From: Angomonas ambiguus
Taxonomy: Eukaryota; Euglenozoa; Kinetoplastea; Trypanosomatida; Trypanosomatidae
Direction of reading: 5' to 3'
NCBI GenBank assembly: GCA_019695575.1
Contig: JADNSB010000039.1
Coordinates: forward strand, 1 to 64,000
Length of the DNA stretch: 64,000 bases
Shown here: positions 27,479 to 36,887 of the stretch, piece by piece
How positions within the stretch are numbered: position 1 is the stretch's first letter
How the letters are laid out: every line of letters starts with the position of its first letter
The notes under the pieces: model-generated
What the model saw: only the letters and a program-made list of their open reading frames with translations
Database searches by the model: none
What the model was told of the DNA's origin: nothing
Made by a program: the position numbers and the translations under genes

Positions 27479-27825
27479 AGAAAAAGGAGCTGTACCACGC
27501 GGTGAACTAGAGTTCAGTTGTTTCCCACTCTCTTTTGTAAAGTTCGATTCGCTAAACTAATCATTAATATAATTCTTTTCCTCTTTTTTTTTTTCATATA
27601 ATCTTAATACTTTTTGTTGAAAGACAAGAGAAGAAAAAATGGGGGTCAGCTTCTTCTTTACCCCACACTACACCTGGTGTAGTTTTTGATTTCCCTTCTT
27701 TATACGCCTACAAGCACACCTTATCAATTCTCACTCTCCCTCAGATTCTCTCTTTTTTTTATCGACTAGTAAGTTTATATCGGAACAAAATAGTAATAAT
27801 AATAATAATTAAAAAATAGAGACCA
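27479..27825. other. Intergenic spacer with short palindrome
   Basis: No gene. It contains T-rich runs, a 17-nt near-perfect palindrome at 27667-27683, and a T8-containing tract with AG at 27768-27769 that may be the VPS53 splice acceptor. Confidence 0.6.
27667..27683. repeat. 17-nt palindrome
   Basis: Two 8-nt arms (ACTACACC/GGTGTAGT) around one central T. The loop is too short for a good RNA hairpin; it may be chance or a protein site. Confidence 0.5.
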
Positions 27826-30336
27826 ATGTCGGTAAAATACAGTGAGGCAGTGGAGAAGGCTATCGCTGAAGTGTGTCCGCCAAGGGACGCCTTTGATGCA
27901 GCCGATTTCGACCCAGTAGAATACCTCAACAGCCGCTTCCCTGACGAAAACAGTCTCACCGCACTACCCGCCTTTTTGGAAGAAACGAACAAGCGTCTAA
28001 GACAAACGGAAGGGGACTTGCTCAAGTCGGTAGAAAAACAGGCAGTGAACGCCGATGTCGCGGAGACGGACCTTAAAAACGCAAAGCAATCGGTTGCTCA
28101 GTTATACACGCGTGTGGCAGAAATCAAAAACAAAGCCTCCGAGAGTGAGGAGACCGTGAAGGACTTGTGTCAACATATTAGAGAGCTGGATATCGCCAAG
28201 ACGAACCTCACCACCAGCATTAACGCCTTACGCTCTATTCAACTGTGGATGCTACAACTCCAAGTGTTGTCCTCTACGTTTGAACGAAGAAAATACGTTC
28301 AATGCCGTGACGCGCTATTTGAGGCAAAGAAATACTCCAAAGTGTTTGAGAACAGCAAGGACCTTCCCAAGGTGAAGGAACTGAACGACAAACAGCAGCA
28401 AATTTGCAGACAAATTGAGTACTACATCCGCAACACGGTCTTTGCCGATATTAGTTTGGAAAATTTGGACGAGAACACGATGGCGGATGCGTGTTCTATT
28501 ATCGATCTGATGGAACCGGAGAGTATCAAGAAGATTAGAGACCGCTTTATTGAAAAGGCGCTAGAGACCTACACCCTCCGCTTCAAGAGGGGTACCGAGG
28601 ACGCCTCACTCGCGCGTACCGAGAGGCGCTATGTGTTTATCCGCACCCTTTTGGAAAACTACGACCACGTGTTTAAAAATGTATTTCCCAAACATTGGTG
28701 CGTCCCCCAGGAACTGTGTGTCACCTTCTGTCTCCGTACCAAGCAAGAATTAGACTATCAACTACGCGAAAATGAAGGAAATCTCGACGTGGTGGTGCTC
28801 ATTTATGTGCTACAAAAAACCATCGACATCGAGCGGGACCTGACGACCAGCATGGCGTGGAAGGAGGAGTACGCCTCGAAGCACGAGCTGCCCGTGTACC
28901 GGTTCAATGGTATGATACTGTCGGCCTTCAGGGATCATATGGGTGTGTTTGTAAAGAACGAGGATAAACTAATGTCGGAGGCACTCTCCCAAAATCTAGT
29001 CGGGGAAGGCGACGCGGCGTGCCATGGGTGGAATGGGGAGGAGGACATCCGAGTCGGCACCTCCCTCCCCCTCGCGGAGGACATTTTTGTATTCATCAAG
29101 GAAAGTCTGAAGCGTGCCTTGCGTATCGCGCAGCAGGACGTGTTGCTGGATATGGCGGGGGTGTGGCGCCGTCATTTGATTCAGTTCTCCGCCTCAGTGG
29201 CTTCCATCATACCCAAACCAGCCGTCAGTAGTCTCGACGTACGACGGGTGTGTATCCTTATCAACACCGCAGAACTATGTCAAACCACCTCACAGGACCT
29301 GGGCGATGAGGTGTGCGCCAGGAGCGAGGCACCCCCGAAGGAGGTGGCCTTTGGGGAAGTGGTGGATGCCTTCTCGGTGCTCTACTCTCAGTGTATTCAA
29401 GCCGTCGTGAGTGGTACGGAGCGCAATTTAGCCCCGTTATTGTACGAATACGGCAATGGAGCGTATATGAAGAATCGAAAGGAAGAGGAAGGTAGCGCAC
29501 ACGATGAGTCCAAGCTGATTCGTTCCATGGCAACGGTCCTTCACGACCTTGTCCTTAACTGTGCCGCGGTACTCCCCGCCACCTCGCTCCGGTTCCTGTT
29601 GAACAAAGTAGCCGTGGCTATTATTCCTCACTTTACCAACACGCTGTACAAGCAACGGAGGCTGTCCGACGAGGCGGTGGCGGCAATGCGGGTGGATGCG
29701 TCCTCGCTGGAGAAGACGTTCCTGAACCTCCCAAACTACAACGACCCAGAGCGCTTTCAGCCCTCGATGCTCTCCGCCTACATCAAATTAGTTCGAAAAG
29801 AGTTTGACCAGCTCAATCGTGCGTTAAAGATATTACAGGTCGATGCCAGGAATAACAGTACTTTTATGGATCTTTACTACGAGTTGATACTCCCCGAGGA
29901 CCGCTCCATCCAAAACTTTGTTCGACTAGTAGAGCTGAAAGGGCTCAAGCGCGAGGAGGTTCGAGGCTGGATCACAGCCTTGTCGAAGCGCGGGGTGGTG
30001 GAGGCGACGAAGCGAGATCTTCAGCGCGAGCAAATGCTGGGTATTTCAACAGGGACGGCCCTCTCGGCGGAGGGAACCGAGGAAACCAAATCTTCCGGAG
30101 GCATCAACTTTGCCGCTCTATTCAACCGAGACACCACCACCACTACCACCAGTGAAGACAAAGGGACCGGTTTCTCTCTCTCCAACTTTGTCAGTAGCAT
30201 TGGGAATACGCAGCGTCAACCCTCCACCCAAGCCACCATGGCAGCCGCAGCCGCAGCGTCCAATGAGGCGATCAAGGATACCGACGACTCGGTAAGTTCC
30301 CGCTTCAAGGAAGTGTTTAGCAAACTGAAGAAGTGA
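27826..30336 (+). CDS. VPS53: VPS53, GARP/EARP tethering complex subunit
   Basis: An 836-residue protein. The N-terminal 200 residues match VPS53: FDPVEYLNSRFPDENSL near residue 28 is followed by a long coiled-coil region including LDIAKTNLTTSINALRSI, a well-conserved VPS53 segment (HAKxxLTTSI in animals). The rest is helical rod sequence as in CATCHR tethering subunits. The C-terminal 100 residues are Ser/Thr/Ala-rich, with short poly-Thr and poly-Ala runs, and probably disordered. VPS53 with VPS52/54/51 tethers endosome-derived vesicles at the trans-Golgi. Full-length appearance, no breaks. Confidence 0.9.
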   Translation: MSVKYSEAVEKAIAEVCPPRDAFDAADFDPVEYLNSRFPDENSLTALPAFLEETNKRLRQTEGDLLKSVEKQAVNADVAETDLKNAKQSVAQLYTRVAEIKNKASESEETVKDLCQHIRELDIAKTNLTTSINALRSIQLWMLQLQVLSSTFERRKYVQCRDALFEAKKYSKVFENSKDLPKVKELNDKQQQICRQIEYYIRNTVFADISLENLDENTMADACSIIDLMEPESIKKIRDRFIEKALETYTLRFKRGTEDASLARTERRYVFIRTLLENYDHVFKNVFPKHWCVPQELCVTFCLRTKQELDYQLRENEGNLDVVVLIYVLQKTIDIERDLTTSMAWKEEYASKHELPVYRFNGMILSAFRDHMGVFVKNEDKLMSEALSQNLVGEGDAACHGWNGEEDIRVGTSLPLAEDIFVFIKESLKRALRIAQQDVLLDMAGVWRRHLIQFSASVASIIPKPAVSSLDVRRVCILINTAELCQTTSQDLGDEVCARSEAPPKEVAFGEVVDAFSVLYSQCIQAVVSGTERNLAPLLYEYGNGAYMKNRKEEEGSAHDESKLIRSMATVLHDLVLNCAAVLPATSLRFLLNKVAVAIIPHFTNTLYKQRRLSDEAVAAMRVDASSLEKTFLNLPNYNDPERFQPSMLSAYIKLVRKEFDQLNRALKILQVDARNNSTFMDLYYELILPEDRSIQNFVRLVELKGLKREEVRGWITALSKRGVVEATKRDLQREQMLGISTGTALSAEGTEETKSSGGINFAALFNRDTTTTTTSEDKGTGFSLSNFVSSIGNTQRQPSTQATMAAAAAASNEAIKDTDDSVSSRFKEVFSKLKK

Positions 30337-30681
30337 GTGAAGAGAAGTGGGGATCAATTTTTCCCAAAAAAAAAAATATTATCGTGTTTGTATATGTCTT
30401 TGGTGAATAAGCATGCGAGAAAAGTATTCAAAATAACAGTAGATAAAACACTTCAACGGTGTTAAAGATGCTTTCAAAACAACACTGTCCAAAAAAAAAA
30501 AAAACGTCTTCCCTCTTTGTTTCCCTTTTATTCTATTATTTTTTTACCATTAAAGTAAAAAAAAAAGGAGCACGTAAGGTAGTACTTTTACCTCTCTATA
30601 GATTCTTTTCTGTATTTTTTTTATTTCTTAGTTGGGTATCACTAATTTACACACACATACATACACACACGCACAGCAATC
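30337..30681. other. Intergenic spacer
   Basis: No gene. Several A and T runs; a T-rich stretch ends in AG at 30630-30631, the likely acceptor for the next gene, followed by a CA-rich leader. Confidence 0.6.
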
Positions 30682-33066
30682 ATGAACTCTGCGGTTCATT
30701 TGTCCCTTCCAAAGGAGAACTCCACCGGTACACCTCAGTCCGACGACACCGTCAATCCTACACGACCCCAAGAAAGCAAACGAAAGAAAGAGGACAGCTC
30801 CTGTCGCTGTATTGTGGTGGAAGACTCGCGTAAAAGGGTAAAGTTGCTTCCTACCAGCCAGTTCATGACCTTCCGTGCCCAACAGCGAGACGTCATTCTG
30901 GCAGAACGGGAGAAGGAGCGCTTAGAGGAAAAGGCCTACCTGGCGGAGATGGGCATTGAGTCGGCCGAAGGGGAGGAGGAGGACGACGACGATCCCTACC
31001 GTGAGGAGGACGAGCAGGAGGAGGCCGAATGCCGCCGTATCCTTGCCACCTCCCCTCGCTCGATGGAGTTCGACTACATCTCGATCAGTCCGTTTCTCCA
31101 GGAAACCTTCAAGACGCTGGTAGAGCCCAAGATTAAGGCACTCATGGAGTTCGTCGCCCGTACACCGAGACCTACAGGGGATATTTATGAAGTGGACGCC
31201 TCTAGTGAACTCAACGCCAGTTTTAGTGTATTGGAGGAGATTGAAACCAACATCTCCGATAATATCAAAAGTGAAACCTTTTTTCTCTATGGCAACAGTG
31301 CCACCACTGATAAAGAACAGCTTTTCTTGTACCTGGTGAAACACACGGCGCGTCTCTTCAATGAGCAAATGACAAAGAAAAGTGGGGAGGAATCGGGAAA
31401 AGGGGACGGGACCTTCTCGGTGATGGACATTTATCAGCACTGGGGGTCTGGCGATGTACTGGATCCTAACGATGACATGCATGGTACGGGGCGGGCCCGG
31501 CATCGCAGTCAGTGGAAGGCGAAGAACAGAGGCCTGGCACGGCACTCCACCCGTCAACCTACCCTCTCCCTCGTATACGGCCACTCAACCGAGCAGGAGG
31601 TGACAGACAGTGCGGCCCCCGAGGACCACGATAGCTGGGAAGGACTGAACGATATTGTGAAACGAATACACGAGCCCGGCTGTTTAAAAGGAAATCCAGA
31701 GGGCCAAGAGCACCACCTGCTGAACGGAACTGTGGTGTGGACCTTTTACTGGACTACCGCACACTACGACCCGCTCTACATTCCTGGACACAGTCCACAG
31801 CCTTCACCCCTTCCCTCCGGTGCCGCCTCCCTCGAAAATAGCATGCAGAAAGGTGACCCACAACAGCAATTCACTCCACTCAATGGAACCTCTCTCTACG
31901 ACAATGCAGTGTTTCGGGAAGGGAGGATTCACTTCGTACTGCTTCCCAGTGCCGATGCTAACACGCAGAGCGATGCCACCAGCACGGAACTACACGCCCT
32001 ATCGGTGGCCCTGCAGTCTCTAAACATGGCCGACGGGGATGCCAAGGCTTCCCAGCCGCCCCCCACCACTACTACTACTACCGAAGTCTCACCCAGCTCG
32101 ACTGGGAATGGACCCGACCAGCGGGAGAGGAGTAATTCACTGAAGAGGCCGTCACTGAACAGCTCCCCTTTAAAACTACGACGGGAGTCTGGGGCGCACG
32201 AAACAGAGGCTGACTTCCAGTGCAGGGCCGCCATGCGAGACTCCCCTCTGCTTTCTTACCTCGCCGCAGTTCCCATGACGCCGTACAGTGCGGCCCTGTG
32301 GGATGGAACCGGCAGCGCGTGTAGTTCCATGGCCACCAGTCCCGTCAGCAGCCCCCGTCGCAGCATAAGCGGTGCCTGTAGTGTTAGCGAGAGTATTCTC
32401 TCCCAGCGGAGTGTGGGTATGGCAGACCTCACCGGCAGTAAGGCACGCGAGAGGCTACGACAGTCGTTAGGGCAGATCACCCTTCTGACCTGTCTGAGCT
32501 CTTCCTGGGAAGAGTACCTGCAAGTGCGCCGCACCTTTCAGTACCTCCACCGCTGTCTCCACCGCCCTTTGCCACCTCCCTCCCCGGAGGAGGTCCCTCT
32601 GCGGGAGAGCTCACCGAACCCCAAAATAGCGGAGGCGGTGCAGATCGAACCAGAAGAAGGGGTCGCCGACAGCGATGACGTCACGTCCGTGCACGAGGGA
32701 AAGGACATCTCGCCCAATAACCCTTTTGAATGCACCACCCGGTGTGGGACGGTGGACACGCTGGAGGCGAGCACCGACATCCCTTGGCGGTTACCTGGGA
32801 AGGAGCGGTCCAGGACGAAGAGCCCGAATATGGCCGACTACATTGCCCAACTCCCGTGTAACGACCACCCCCCTGACGAGGAGGCACCACTGGTGGATCC
32901 CAACCCCCCAAAAACCCCTTCCCCTGATCCAGAGCCTCTCCCTGTCTCTACCGACGCGGACCGGGACGAGAGAATGCCTTTGTGGGGAGGCGTCTCTCCC
33001 GCCGTGGACACTCCGTACCCGTCTACCCAACAGTGCCTCAACTCTTTGCCAACCTTGAGGAGCTGA
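30682..33066 (+). CDS. Large hypothetical protein, 5' reading frame
   Basis: A 794-codon frame from a clear ATG. The N-terminus is basic with a KRKKED patch and CRCIVVEDSRKRVK, suggesting nuclear localisation. An acidic stretch lies near 92-115 (GEEEDDDDPYREEDEQEE). The region about 125-370 looks folded (SISPFLQETFKTLVEPKIK, then WTFYWTTAHYDPLYIPGH). From about 370 on it is Ser/Pro/Thr-rich and probably disordered. I recognise no family. It ends in a short out-of-character stretch (CLNSLPTLRS) while another frame is already open, and no spacer or splice acceptor separates it from the next frame. The two frames may be one gene broken by an indel; see the entry at 32928. Confidence 0.7.
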   Translation: MNSAVHLSLPKENSTGTPQSDDTVNPTRPQESKRKKEDSSCRCIVVEDSRKRVKLLPTSQFMTFRAQQRDVILAEREKERLEEKAYLAEMGIESAEGEEEDDDDPYREEDEQEEAECRRILATSPRSMEFDYISISPFLQETFKTLVEPKIKALMEFVARTPRPTGDIYEVDASSELNASFSVLEEIETNISDNIKSETFFLYGNSATTDKEQLFLYLVKHTARLFNEQMTKKSGEESGKGDGTFSVMDIYQHWGSGDVLDPNDDMHGTGRARHRSQWKAKNRGLARHSTRQPTLSLVYGHSTEQEVTDSAAPEDHDSWEGLNDIVKRIHEPGCLKGNPEGQEHHLLNGTVVWTFYWTTAHYDPLYIPGHSPQPSPLPSGAASLENSMQKGDPQQQFTPLNGTSLYDNAVFREGRIHFVLLPSADANTQSDATSTELHALSVALQSLNMADGDAKASQPPPTTTTTTEVSPSSTGNGPDQRERSNSLKRPSLNSSPLKLRRESGAHETEADFQCRAAMRDSPLLSYLAAVPMTPYSAALWDGTGSACSSMATSPVSSPRRSISGACSVSESILSQRSVGMADLTGSKARERLRQSLGQITLLTCLSSSWEEYLQVRRTFQYLHRCLHRPLPPPSPEEVPLRESSPNPKIAEAVQIEPEEGVADSDDVTSVHEGKDISPNNPFECTTRCGTVDTLEASTDIPWRLPGKERSRTKSPNMADYIAQLPCNDHPPDEEAPLVDPNPPKTPSPDPEPLPVSTDADRDERMPLWGGVSPAVDTPYPSTQQCLNSLPTLRS

Positions 33067-34313
33067 AGCAAACGATTCAAAACGCCCGTAGACCCCATGC
33101 GGAAGAACAAGAGAAGGAAAAGGAAAAGGACGTCGTGCCGCCTCCTCCCCCGGTGGACAGCGGCACCAGTACCCCAACCTCGTCGGTGCGACTGGGCTAT
33201 AGAAACCCCCAACTAGACCTGCTGTTTGAGCAACGGCAACAGCGCTCCGAGGATCACACCGATGTCACGCAACAGGAGGCGATGAACCGGCTCCTCGAGT
33301 ACAGTGCCCTCGTCGCCTCCGAGAACGACGCATTGAGAGAGAAACTCACCCAAAGTCCCTACGCCACCTCCCCGTCCTCCAAGCTACTTCGGAGTTACCT
33401 ATTTCAGCAAAGTGGTGCCACTGGGGCCGGCCTCCGCTCCCCAATCCCCGAGAGTAGCACCCCCCTCCACTCCTCCCCCAGCGGCTCCCCACACCCTTAC
33501 TTCCACACCGATGCCCACCCCACGAAAGGAACGCAGCTCATTTCCCCCCTCGCCAATATTTCCAACCTATCCGCTGACATGGGGTGTGAGTCGGGGGAGA
33601 CGGGTAGTGCAAAGAAGGGGCGACCAGGGTCGATCCAGTCCCCTAATGAGTGGCCTTCTCAGACGCAGGTGCACGGTCTCCTCCTCCGCTTCCTGCGCCT
33701 GGGGAAGTGTCTCTTCCTCGAGCCCTCGAGTCCATCGAAGGAAGAGGAAGAAGAGGTGCAGCACACGGAATCGCTCCCAGTGTTCAAGGAGCTCCTTCAC
33801 ACCCTCCTTGAACTCTACCCAGTCGAGGACGACGACGACGTTGAGGGGGTGGAAGAGGGAAAGGAGAATCGTTTACTAGGTGCCACCAAGGACGCCGCTA
33901 CGTTACTCCAATTGCACCAAAGAAGAAGACAGATTCACTTTGAGACGGAAGTACGGAAGGCATCTTTAACAGTGGTGGAGGAGAGGGAAAAACAGTTGGA
34001 AAGGCAACAGCAGACCATCACCGACCTCAATGAAGAGATACTCCGCTTGCGAATGAGACTGTCCGAGTATGAGGAGAAATGCGCGTACCTGAAGGAGTCC
34101 ATTCTTCCTAGTATTGGGAAGGACGTGGAGGTGGTGAAGCGAAGAGTTCACCACCGCGAGGCCATTGCCGAGGCTAGACGGGACTCCTGTGAGACCACGC
34201 TTCAGAGCATTGAGGAGCGCCTGATGAAACTGCGTCGGTATGGTGTGGCTCTTGATAGGGAAGCGACGACAACCGCGGCGGCAGAAAGTGATATTCAACT
34301 CTTGCCCCTTTAA
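32928..34313 (+). CDS. 3' reading frame, probable continuation of the preceding gene
   Basis: This frame opens at 32928 right after a TGA, overlaps the end of the previous frame by 139 bases, and runs to a TAA at 34311-34313. Its first ATG is only at 33282, well inside what looks like coding sequence (VPQLFANLEELKQTIQN begins earlier). No pyrimidine tract plus AG precedes it. The content is Ser/Pro-rich disorder, then acidic runs, then a coiled coil (about 33950-34230) with EREKQLERQQQTITDLNEE. Joining the frames requires a -1 (or +2) change between 32928 and 33066. Candidates are a sequencing indel, a real frameshift that makes a pseudogene, programmed slippage, or two separate proteins. I favour one gene of about 1,200 codons. 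Confidence 0.6.
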   Translation, partial: SRASPCLYRRGPGRENAFVGRRLSRRGHSVPVYPTVPQLFANLEELKQTIQNARRPHAEEQEKEKEKDVVPPPPPVDSGTSTPTSSVRLGYRNPQLDLLFEQRQQRSEDHTDVTQQEAMNRLLEYSALVASENDALREKLTQSPYATSPSSKLLRSYLFQQSGATGAGLRSPIPESSTPLHSSPSGSPHPYFHTDAHPTKGTQLISPLANISNLSADMGCESGETGSAKKGRPGSIQSPNEWPSQTQVHGLLLRFLRLGKCLFLEPSSPSKEEEEEVQHTESLPVFKELLHTLLELYPVEDDDDVEGVEEGKENRLLGATKDAATLLQLHQRRRQIHFETEVRKASLTVVEEREKQLERQQQTITDLNEEILRLRMRLSEYEEKCAYLKESILPSIGKDVEVVKRRVHHREAIAEARRDSCETTLQSIEERLMKLRRYGVALDREATTTAAAESDIQLLPL

Positions 34314-34774
34314 GGACTGTAGAGAACAGAAAACGGAAACGGAAATAAAAAAAACTTACACACCTATATACACACCTGCATACCTCTTGTACAATTATTT
34401 TTACACTGGATACGATAAAGAATAGATTTTTTTTCTCTCCCCTTTTGTACTATACTAAAAAAAAAAAAAACATTGTAACGTAATAAAGCTCTAACAGGGC
34501 TGTAGTTGGATTGTTTATTTCGTGGAGCACCTCCATATGAAGAAAAAAAGTGTTTCTTTCTTTCCTTCTTTTTTTTTTCTTTTTTCAACATTCCAAAATT
34601 AAGATCATCACTATTGTGATAGATAGATACCCGTCTTTTACTTCTTTTTTTTTTTTTACTCCCCTAATATATACTTCTTATTTAACTATTATTTTTATAT
34701 TATATTATATTATTCTTTATTAATCCCTATTTAATTATTATTTTTATTTTCCCCCCAAAGACACACTTCCATTC
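34314..34774. other. Intergenic spacer, very AT-rich
   Basis: No gene. Long T runs and TATTA-like sequence between 34630 and 34750. A T/C tract followed by AG at 34759-34760 is the likely splice acceptor for the next gene, 14 nt before its ATG. Confidence 0.6.
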
Positions 34775-35734
34775 ATGTCTCATTCCGCAATAATGATGAC
34801 GGAACAAGAAATCCAGGATGCTGTCAGGGTGAAGCCCTTGCACAAGGTGATGCACATCACCCCAGCCGTGATGGCCGCTGACTGTACGACGGCGGTAGCG
34901 GTGGCCATGACCGCTGCTATCCCCATCTCGATTATTGATTACAGTATTATGGCTCGAGTGGCAGGGGTAACGGACAGTAGTATGAAGGAGCTCTTCAAAG
35001 GCATTCGTACCGTCCTCACCCGCCCGCACAAGTTCTTTCTCCCCTGTGCGGAAAATAAGTGTGCGTTGGTGTATGCGGTGTGTGCCACCACGTATGGATT
35101 CACCTACATGGGATCCAACGTGACCAAGAGCTGCCTGGAGAGCTCTGACCGCAGTCCGGCGCAGGTGAACTTTGCGGCTGGTATTGTCAGCGGCATCATC
35201 AACACCGGCCTCACTATCTGGAAGGACAGTGTTATTCTGAAGGCACTCCCCCCGGTCGGCAGTAATGCCGCCAGTAGTAATAAAAAAGTGCCCTTCCTCA
35301 CGCGCTCACTCTTCTGCGGCAGAGACGTGATCACCTGCCTCGCCGCCTTCACCATCGCTCCCATGATGGCCAACTGGCTTGGACAGTACTTTTACCATCA
35401 TAAGAAGGTACACGGAGAGGTGGTGACGCTGCCGGAGGATGAGGGCAAGACGCATCTTCCTCTTAGCACCGCCGACACCGCGCAGATCCTCACTCCCGCC
35501 CTTCTTCAGTTCTTTACCACACTGCTACACATTACCGCCATCCGCTACCGCCAAACGTACCCAAAGTTTGACGGAAAGGATCTCCTTCAGAGTCTCCGGG
35601 ACACCTATCTTAGTTCTACCCTCCTCCGCATCTGCCGCATCATTCCAGCGTTTGGTATCGGGGGGATTATGAACCGACAGATGCGTTCCAGTCTGCTCGA
35701 CCGAGTGGAGCCGGCGGCGGCGGCAATTGAGTAA
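34775..35734 (+). CDS. Multi-pass membrane protein, possibly mitochondrial carrier-like
   Basis: A 319-residue protein with about four to six moderately hydrophobic, Gly/Ala/Ser-rich helices: for example about 28-55, 88-105, 130-150, 185-205, 230-250 and 280-300. The spacing of helices and small residues recalls mitochondrial carrier proteins, with an internal pattern of RPHKFFLP and RSLFCGRDV after the odd loops, but the carrier signature PxD/ExxK/RxR is not clear. There is no cleavable signal peptide. The gene is the last ordinary gene before a 1.15-kb spacer and the tandem membrane-protein family. A divergent carrier is my best guess; an unrelated kinetoplastid membrane protein is equally possible. 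Confidence 0.75.
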   Translation: MSHSAIMMTEQEIQDAVRVKPLHKVMHITPAVMAADCTTAVAVAMTAAIPISIIDYSIMARVAGVTDSSMKELFKGIRTVLTRPHKFFLPCAENKCALVYAVCATTYGFTYMGSNVTKSCLESSDRSPAQVNFAAGIVSGIINTGLTIWKDSVILKALPPVGSNAASSNKKVPFLTRSLFCGRDVITCLAAFTIAPMMANWLGQYFYHHKKVHGEVVTLPEDEGKTHLPLSTADTAQILTPALLQFFTTLLHITAIRYRQTYPKFDGKDLLQSLRDTYLSSTLLRICRIIPAFGIGGIMNRQMRSSLLDRVEPAAAAIE

Positions 35735-36887
35735 AAGGATACTGCACTCTCACCAGTATAAAATGTAGAAACCCTCAACGAAAAAAAAAAAAAATAAAAA
35801 AAAAGAAGGCGTTGTAAAGCTTAATGGGCTTTCTCCTCTTGGGTGTACCCACGTAGTGACTGTGTGGTAGTTTGCTTTTTTTTTTGTTTCGCTGATTTTT
35901 TTTTTTCGTTTTCCCTTTTCTTTCTGTTTATGTTGATTGAGATAATAATAAATGAATAAAAAATACTATTTTCGGTGGCAATCAGTGATCACTCAGGAGG
36001 ACTCTTTTTCTTTTTTTCTCTCTTTTTTTTCTTTCGGTTCATGTCGTTCACTATACTCTGTTCTTTTGAATTGTAACGACAGTGACACACTGCCGTCCAT
36101 ATGAACTAACAAAAAAAAAAAAAGGAAACCTAAACTGCAGCAGTTTCGCTTTCTTTTATATATTTTTTCCCCCTCATGTACATCCTTTTTTTTTTTCTTT
36201 TCCTGTTTTCACTTTATTTGTCAGTGTTGGAAATAATTCTTTGTGACAAAAAAAAAAAAAAAAAGCAGTAAAAAAAAAGGAATGCAAGGAAAAAGAGAAA
36301 AAAGTTTCTTTTAAAATTCGACTTGTATATTTCTCCCCTGAGTCACTATTGTAATCCTAGGCCAAAATAGTAATGCTCCATGAACTAATTAATTTAAATA
36401 AATATATATATGAACGAATATAAACTGTTGAGCGTATATAAAGAAAACAAAGTATTTAGAACAGATTATTTATTTTTTTTTTACTTTGCGGACTAACCGC
36501 CTCCTCCTCCCTTCCAAGCGTTCAGCCTAACGAAAATGTTGTATATCTCCTTTTTTTATTATTATTATTATTATTATTAGTTGGTATAAAAGAAAAAAAA
36601 TGTTGTTTGTTTGTTTGTCGTTCGCTTTATTATTATGTTTCATTATTATGATAAACTAACAATATTCGTCATACCTTTATTTAACCTTATTTATGAAATA
36701 ATACAATATAATCATTAAATGAAACAAATAAAAAAATAAAGAAGGAAAATCAGTTCTTGAATCTTCAACGGAAAAATTACTTTGATTAATTGACTTGCTA
36801 CTTACCCACCCCACCCCACTTTTCTTCAAAGGATTTTTGTGAAATACTAATATTCAAGCACATCATTCAAAGCCTTCCACAAGAACA
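35735..36887. other. Long intergenic spacer before the membrane-protein trio
   Basis: 1.15 kb without a supportable gene. Very AT-rich, many A/T homopolymers of 8-17 nt, and a run of ATT repeats near 36558-36579. No transposon or RNA gene recognised. It is among the longest spacers in the window and separates housekeeping genes from a tandem family. Confidence 0.65.
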
